Part shown: one piece after another, positions 5,769 to 8,652 of the stretch
Position numbering within the stretch: the stretch's first letter is position 1
How the letters are laid out: each line of letters opens with the position of its first letter
Program-made: the position numbers and the translations under genes
Notes under the pieces: model-generated
The model's input: only the letters and a program-made list of their open reading frames with translations
Told to the model about the DNA's origin: nothing
Databases searched by the model: none
From: Candidatus Saccharibacteria bacterium UBA6575
Lineage (GTDB): Bacteria > Patescibacteriota > Saccharimonadia > Saccharimonadales > Saccharimonadaceae
Length of the DNA stretch: 8,652 nt
Direction of reading: 5' to 3'
NCBI GenBank assembly: GCA_002434005.1
Contig: DJJF01000045.1
Span: 9,492 to 18,143 of the forward strand

Positions 5769-6377
5769 TCACCTCTTCTCAATTATCTCTGCCGGTATAG
5801 ATGTTGATAGGCTTATCTCGTATGTATATTCGTCATCTCGAATTTCGCGGTCAATGGCGTCTTGCATGTCTTTGCGAATTCCAGAGCCATCTTTGCTGTT
5901 GATAAATCGTCCTGATGTTAAGGACACGGAGAGTACGTTTTTCTTTGAACCCCTCTCTTGGTAGTAAGCGTTACTTAATGCATCCTGACCACCGGTAGTC
6001 ATTTCAAGGATTGCTGGTCGGTTTAAGAGATTCTTGGAGTTCAGCCTATATCCGCTCGACGCTATTTCTTCATGAATATCAACCAGCTTTTTGACTTGGG
6101 CTGAACCCAGCACGTAGATAGCGTCCCCATCGTATTGGCAGTCTCTTCCGACATTAATCCATCCAGAAAATTCATCAGCACAGCCGAGATTACTTTGATT
6201 TTCGTACACTAGTTTTCCATCGACACCTAGTCGACTAACCTCGCTTTTCACATAGTGAATTGCCTCTGCTTCGTTCATCGGTCCATATGTTTGCTTTGCC
6301 CACAGAACCACTGCCAAGATAGTGAGTACGATAATGGCCCAAAGTATTATTTTACGTGTATTTTTCACCTTCATCAT
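5769..6377 (-). CDS. Membrane-anchored extracytoplasmic protein, function unknown
   Basis: A 202-residue protein with a basic N-terminus (KVKNTRK) and one membrane helix at about 9-28, then a soluble domain predicted outside the cell. Cys66 and Cys80 (LGCADEFSGW...VGRDCQY) are spaced so that they could form a disulfide. The rest mixes strands and helices with no motif I recognise. Two ATG codons in tandem (6377 and 6374) could be used, and no Shine-Dalgarno is seen. The stop codon is nested with the Shine-Dalgarno of the DHA2 exporter two bases before its ATG, so the two are co-translated. It may be an accessory subunit or simply share regulation; this is inference. The gene is preceded by a strongly structured intergenic stretch. 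Confidence 0.75.
   Translation of the reverse strand: MMKVKNTRKIILWAIIVLTILAVVLWAKQTYGPMNEAEAIHYVKSEVSRLGVDGKLVYENQSNLGCADEFSGWINVGRDCQYDGDAIYVLGSAQVKKLVDIHEEIASSGYRLNSKNLLNRPAILEMTTGGQDALSNAYYQERGSKKNVLSVSLTSGRFINSKDGSGIRKDMQDAIDREIRDDEYTYEISLSTSIPAEIIEKR
5771..5777 (-). promoter_or_regulatory. Shine-Dalgarno deciding the exporter start
   Basis: AAGAGGT on the minus strand places GAGG five bases before the ATG at 5766. It is embedded in the last codons and stop of the upstream gene and overlaps the alternative GTG at 5772. Confidence 0.75.
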
Positions 6378-6387
6378 AATATCAGAA

Positions 6388-6451
6388 TTGAAGACGGCCG
6401 CTGAAGTGGCTCAAGCTGACGGCCTAAACCAATTCAGCGAGCTATCTTCAA
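6388..6451. repeat. Long imperfect hairpin in the leader of the 202-residue protein gene
   Basis: TTGAAGA (6388-6394) pairs with TCTTCAA (6445-6451). Inside it CGCTGAA (6399-6405) pairs with TTCAGCG (6433-6439), then TGG (6407-6409) with CCA (6429-6431), leaving an internal loop and a one-base bulge. No T-run follows on either strand, so it is not a classic terminator. It ends 10 bases before the ATG at 6377 and could be a cis-acting RNA structure or a processing site. Confidence 0.55.
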
Positions 6452-6469
6452 CGGCCGTTCTAGCGAGGA

Positions 6470-6481
6470 CTGTACGTACAG
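6470..6481. repeat. 12-bp perfect palindrome in the same intergenic region
   Basis: CTGTAC-GTACAG is a perfect palindrome starting just past the stop of the 95-residue gene. A second perfect palindrome, AACGG-CCGTT, lies at 6450-6459. Either could be a protein-binding site. Confidence 0.45.
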
Positions 6482-6486
6482 CTGCT

Positions 6487-6774
6487 CTAGCCACAACCAT
6501 GCAGCTCACGCTTGAACTTACGCGTGTCGATCGGAAGTATCTGATAGACCCGCTTGTTGTCCGCCATCCGACACACGATGACGCGCTTACCACACTCCAT
6601 ACCCCTAATAGTCACTGTCGAGTTATTGCAGACCTCGACCGACGCAGTGCTGCTCGGTTGGTTTGATATCGAAGGGCTCTTACTGGGATTTTCCTGGTTG
6701 GCAAATATGTGCCATATCAGAACTGCAATCACGCCGACAACGATGTACATCCTCCATTGAAATGTTCGAGTCAT
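6487..6774 (-). CDS. Small membrane-anchored Cys-rich protein, function unknown
   Basis: A 95-residue protein with one membrane helix at about 8-25. A Ser/Pro/Asn-rich spacer follows (28-44), then a small domain at 45-95 predicted outside the cell, with four cysteines (49, 61, 68, 94) that could form two disulfides. No family is recognised. It begins at ATG 6774 with a Shine-Dalgarno AGGA (6780-6783) and has its own promoter upstream. It is upstream of, and in the same direction as, the 202-residue anchored protein and the DHA2 exporter. The 109-base structured gap leaves open whether all three form one transcript. Confidence 0.7.
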   Translation of the reverse strand: MTRTFQWRMYIVVGVIAVLIWHIFANQENPSKSPSISNQPSSTASVEVCNNSTVTIRGMECGKRVIVCRMADNKRVYQILPIDTRKFKRELHGCG

Positions 6775-6804
6775 GACAATCCTATTCCGTGAGTCGAGCC
6801 ATGC

Positions 6805-6833
6805 CTAATACATACAGTATACTCTTTTGGCAA
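6805..6833 (-). promoter_or_regulatory. Promoter of the membrane-protein/exporter operon
   Basis: On the minus strand, TTGCCA (6828-6833, 5 of 6 matches) and TATTAG (6805-6810, 4 of 6) are separated by 17 bases. The leader would be about 24 bases long and contain the AGGA site. An 8-bp palindrome AGTATACT lies within the spacer and could be an operator. Confidence 0.5.
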
Positions 6834-6904
6834 TTTTATTATCTGGTAATGTTTATGATAAGTACCGTTTACATTTCATTATGGTGCAGCATCACTGTCT
6901 AGCG

Positions 6905-7504
6905 TCATATCTTATCTGCTGGCATGCCAGTAAATTCAGCCTTCAATCCTCTGCCATGGTCTACGACACGGCTAATGGAAGTATTTGGCACATTCAGTGT
7001 CTTAAACGATTCTTGCTGACTAAGACCATTCATCCTTCCAATGAGGGCACGAATTGTCGTGATATGACTTATAACTACAAGTGAATCTGCTTCACCGCGG
7101 TAGCCATTTATACCCTCATACATTCGATCAGCAACTTCTAGCCAGCTTTCACCACCTGGCGCCCTATAGCTCCAGTCTAAAAGGTCCATTCGCTGAAATT
7201 CTTCCGGAGTGTATACTGATGCTCTTTCTTGACCTTCATACTCGCCGTGATATATCTCGTAAAAACATTCATCTTGAACTAAATCAACGGATGGAAACGC
7301 GATTTCCCCTGTACGTACTGCGCGCACTGCTGGTGAGGAAAGAAGTCGTGCGTTTGAATCGGGCGTATACTCCCTGCCCAGCTGCGCAGCTTGCTGCTCC
7401 CCTAATTGAGAAAGTGGAACACTCGCATTTCTCCCGCCAAGAATATACGGATTGCAGTTATCCAAAGATTCCGCATGACGAATCAGGTCTACTTGGAATG
7501 TCAT
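6905..7504 (-). CDS. Histidine phosphatase family protein (phosphoglycerate-mutase-like)
   Basis: A 199-residue cytoplasmic phosphatase or mutase of the histidine phosphatase superfamily, branch 1. The catalytic set is visible: Arg9-His10 in LIRHAES (phosphohistidine), Arg61 in SSPAVRAVRTG, Glu83 in YEIYHGEYEG (acid), and Arg9/His147 completing the phosphate pocket with VVISHITTIRAL. The PGGESW segment (117-121) is also typical. His147 is followed by Ile rather than the usual Gly. The length is usual for single-domain members, which act on phosphosugars, nucleotides or cobalamin precursors; the substrate cannot be told here, so cofactor-dependent glycolytic mutase is not implied. A TTG at 7522 is in frame, but it lies in the -10 region, so ATG 7504 is chosen. 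The gene is preceded by a good promoter with an almost absent leader and is not visibly in an operon. Confidence 0.9.
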   Translation of the reverse strand: MTFQVDLIRHAESLDNCNPYILGGRNASVPLSQLGEQQAAQLGREYTPDSNARLLSSPAVRAVRTGEIAFPSVDLVQDECFYEIYHGEYEGQERASVYTPEEFQRMDLLDWSYRAPGGESWLEVADRMYEGINGYRGEADSLVVISHITTIRALIGRMNGLSQQESFKTLNVPNTSISRVVDHGRGLKAEFTGMPADKI

Positions 7505-7513
7505 TATATTTAA

Positions 7514-7542
7514 ACAATACAATAGTTTTAATAAATAGTCAA
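7514..7542 (-). promoter_or_regulatory. Promoter of the histidine phosphatase gene, near-leaderless
   Basis: On the minus strand, TTGACT (7537-7542, 5 of 6 matches) and TATTGT (7514-7519) are 17 bases apart. Nine bases separate the -10 from the ATG at 7504, so the leader would be two or three bases. There is no Shine-Dalgarno. A second TATTGT overlaps at 7519-7524. Confidence 0.55.
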
Positions 7543-7562
7543 GTATTTGACCTTTGTCGTGA

Positions 7563-7604
7563 CATAGAAAATGGCCCAGACGTAAGTCTGAGCCATTTTC
7601 TATG
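7563..7604. terminator. Strong bidirectional hairpin terminator
   Basis: CATAGAAAATGGC (7563-7575) pairs perfectly with GCCATTTTCTATG (7592-7604). After one C/A mismatch, CAGAC pairs with GTCTG around a GTAA tetraloop (GNRA type). AAAA precedes and TTTT follows the GC core on both strands, as in intrinsic terminators that work both ways. It lies between the phosphatase promoter and the next plus-strand features, with no plus-strand gene before it. It could stop minus-strand transcription that runs past the nuclease gene. Confidence 0.8.
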
Positions 7605-7706
7605 GTGACCCTAGCCCAGTCGATTTATAAAGAATTAGTAGATGAAATTATACGGTGGAATGATATCCTTAGCGGCGTAAAACACCGAGAAGCAGCGGCA
7701 TTTTAG
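7602..7706 (+). CDS. Possible 34-residue small ORF or gene remnant
   Basis: An ATG in the 3' arm of the terminator hairpin opens a frame of 34 codons ending in TAG. The peptide (MVTLAQSIYKELVDEIIRWN at 1-20, then DILSGVKHREAAAF) has a natural composition and looks like an amphipathic helix. No Shine-Dalgarno or promoter is seen, and the ATG would be buried in an 18-pair stem, so translation from it is doubtful. It may be the remnant of a longer gene whose start was lost. No family is recognised. Confidence 0.25.
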   Translation: MVTLAQSIYKELVDEIIRWNDILSGVKHREAAAF

Positions 7707-7741
7707 CTCTGTTATATTACTCCCCCAGAGGGAATAGAGCT
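7704..7741. repeat. Inverted repeat upstream of the 65-residue gene
   Basis: TAGCTCT (7704-7710) pairs with AGAGCTA (7735-7741). Inside, ATT and CCC pair with GGG and AAT with short bulges. It ends three bases before the TG of the extended -10, where the -35 region would be, so it could be an operator or a weak terminator of whatever lies upstream. Confidence 0.5.
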
Positions 7742-7743
7742 AC

Positions 7744-7752
7744 TGATATAAT
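7744..7752 (+). promoter_or_regulatory. Extended -10 promoter of the 65-residue protein gene
   Basis: TGA-TATAAT is a perfect -10 with the TGn extension. No -35-like hexamer lies 17 bases upstream, which extended -10 promoters tolerate. The leader would be about 30 bases; it contains a TACTT-AA-AAGTA palindrome (7774-7785) just before the ATG and no Shine-Dalgarno. Confidence 0.6.
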
Positions 7753-7789
7753 AAACACAATAACCAACTTTAATACTTAAAAGTACATA

Positions 7790-7987
7790 ATGTATTCAAA
7801 AATTACCGACAAGCAACTTGATGATTGGAAAAAAGCTCTCGCTAAATCTAATATAATTTACGATACCGACGAGGAATACCGAGACGCTATGAGTAATTTA
7901 ACGGGTTTTTTCAACATACTTATTGAAATAGACCTGCAACAAAAATCGACGGTCAAATCAAGCAGCTCTAGCCAAGAAGAGCATTAA
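7790..7987 (+). CDS. Small acidic orphan protein, 65 residues
   Basis: No family is assigned. Residues 5-49 look like a compact helical domain: ITDKQLDDWKKAL, then IIYDTDEEYRDAMSNL, then a hydrophobic helix GFFNILIEID. The tail is Ser/Gln/Glu-rich and probably disordered (52-65). There is no signal peptide or membrane helix. The gene has the best promoter -10 in this part of the window, an upstream inverted repeat and no Shine-Dalgarno. It ends 20 bases inside the facing nuclease gene, so the two transcripts overlap at their 3' ends. Small helical proteins next to defence-type nucleases can be regulators or unrelated cargo; the sequence does not tell which. Confidence 0.65.
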   Translation: MYSKITDKQLDDWKKALAKSNIIYDTDEEYRDAMSNLTGFFNILIEIDLQQKSTVKSSSSSQEEH

Positions 7988-8652
7988 GCTCTTTGAACAT
8001 ATTTTCAAATCTATCGAGTGTTGCGGCGTCCACGGCTTTTTTGGGCAACGGGTTACTCACGAGATGGCTCGCTACTAAGAAATGATTGTAACCGCCTGAT
8101 GGTCGTAGCGTAATCTTTTTAGACTTTAGGTACTTCTCAATACGCTGCGTCATGCGGTCGCCTTTAGGCAGGTCTTTTGCTGAGATAGTCAAACCATTGA
8201 GTTGCGTGGAGTATGCCGCATTGAAAACGCCAAGGTATAAATCTTCACCTAGCATATCTTCGACGTCACTTGCCTTCAAGTTGGCTGCGTCCCGGAAAGT
8301 GGCATAATTCATTACCTGCTTATCTTTTATGATTTTATTCTGAACAAGACTAGCAAGTCGCTGGTCGCTCGCTCCCTCGGAGTCATGGACAACAGCCATG
8401 TCGAGATTATTTCCAGCCAACAGACTTACAAATGTTGCAATCTTATCCAAGCCGCCAGTTGGCACGATTACAATTTTATCGTTTAGCCCTACGCGCCCGT
8501 CTTGCTCAAGCAGTCCTGAGAAATATTTCCAGAAAATTAAATCCGCCGGTCCCTCGACGAGAACATTCTTCGCTCCGATGAATAAGTTTTGTGCCAGAGA
8601 GTAGCCAAGCCCTGCTTGCAGCGGAAACAGTGTTCGCTTATCCGTACTAGAG
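7968..8652 (-). CDS. OLD-family ATP-dependent nuclease, C-terminal Toprim part (partial, 5' end beyond window)
   Basis: The frame is open from the window edge to TAG at 7970-7968, giving the last 227 residues. An in-frame GTG at 8465 could be misread as a start, but coding sequence clearly continues upstream of it. The visible part matches the Toprim domain that follows an AAA/ABC-type ATPase in OLD-like nucleases. It shows LFPLQAGLGYSLAQ leading into FIGAKNVLVEGPADLIFW (Toprim Glu33), IVPTGGLDKI (Gly-Gly at 66-67), and AVVHDSEGASDQRL with Asp90 and Glu92 where a D-x-D pair is usual. Then comes an acidic ASDVEDMLGEDLYL segment (127-140). Such proteins cut DNA in a metal-dependent way and are known from phage defence (P2 Old, GajA of Gabija). 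The ATPase and any partner genes are outside the window, so the system type cannot be named. Its 3' end overlaps the facing 65-residue gene by 20 bases. Confidence 0.8.
   Translation of the reverse strand, partial: SSTDKRTLFPLQAGLGYSLAQNLFIGAKNVLVEGPADLIFWKYFSGLLEQDGRVGLNDKIVIVPTGGLDKIATFVSLLAGNNLDMAVVHDSEGASDQRLASLVQNKIIKDKQVMNYATFRDAANLKASDVEDMLGEDLYLGVFNAAYSTQLNGLTISAKDLPKGDRMTQRIEKYLKSKKITLRPSGGYNHFLVASHLVSNPLPKKAVDAATLDRFENMFKELNALLG

Noticed and set aside
6827..7608. Plus-strand frames opposite the histidine phosphatase
   Set aside because: The minus-strand protein has a full catalytic set; the plus-strand frames show none and lack ribosome sites.
7592..7625. tRNA 3' end on the minus strand, suggested by TGGTGACCC
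   Set aside because: No acceptor stem, T-arm with GGTTC or anticodon arm can be formed from the following bases.
1..8652. CRISPR array, complete insertion sequence or integrase
   Set aside because: No regularly spaced repeats, no transposase or integrase motifs and no paired terminal repeats with target duplications were seen.

Overview
The window looks like a piece of a bacterial chromosome, somewhat AT-rich, using the standard code (TAA, TAG and TGA all end genes). It carries many short, lineage-specific proteins. Surface proteins with a single N-terminal membrane anchor and an Ala/Lys/Pro-rich linker, a secreted carbohydrate-binding-like module and many small membrane-tethered Cys-containing proteins would fit the candidate phyla radiation, perhaps Saccharibacteria (TM7). 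This is inference: no rRNA, tRNA or marker gene is present to prove it.

Left part (1-1683): two extracytoplasmic proteins are transcribed divergently from a 170-base AT-rich region with a promoter facing each way and a 13-bp palindrome. One is the N-terminus of a secreted protein with a galactose-binding/CBM-like start, cut by the window edge. The other is a 399-residue membrane-anchored right-handed beta-helix protein with ten cysteines. Middle left (1718-2890, minus): a small helix-turn-helix protein is followed 9 bases later by an alpha/beta hydrolase with a visible Ser-Asp-His triad. Then comes an isolated three-helix membrane protein on the plus strand (3063-3350), which has a strong Shine-Dalgarno, looks more GC-rich and ends in two stacked hairpins. 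The second hairpin is probably a terminator shared with the facing gene.

Middle (3459-4251, minus): two overlapping genes of unknown function, coupled by a 14-base overlap that lies in an acidic-tail coding repeat. Next (4408-6774, minus): a DHA2-type major facilitator exporter sits directly behind a membrane-anchored protein of unknown function, with the stop codon and Shine-Dalgarno nested together. Upstream of them is a 95-residue membrane-anchored Cys-rich protein, separated by 109 bases dense in inverted repeats.

Right part (6905-8652): a histidine-phosphatase (phosphoglycerate-mutase-like) gene with a near-leaderless promoter; a strong hairpin terminator at 7563-7604 that does not belong to an obvious plus-strand gene; an inverted repeat next to a good extended -10; a 65-residue acidic orphan protein; and, facing it tail to tail with a 20-base overlap, the C-terminal Toprim part of an OLD-family ATP-dependent nuclease that runs off the window. 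This last segment is the most accessory-looking and the best place to look for a defence locus, but the nuclease N-terminus and any partner genes lie outside the window. I did not see a complete, clearly new system here.
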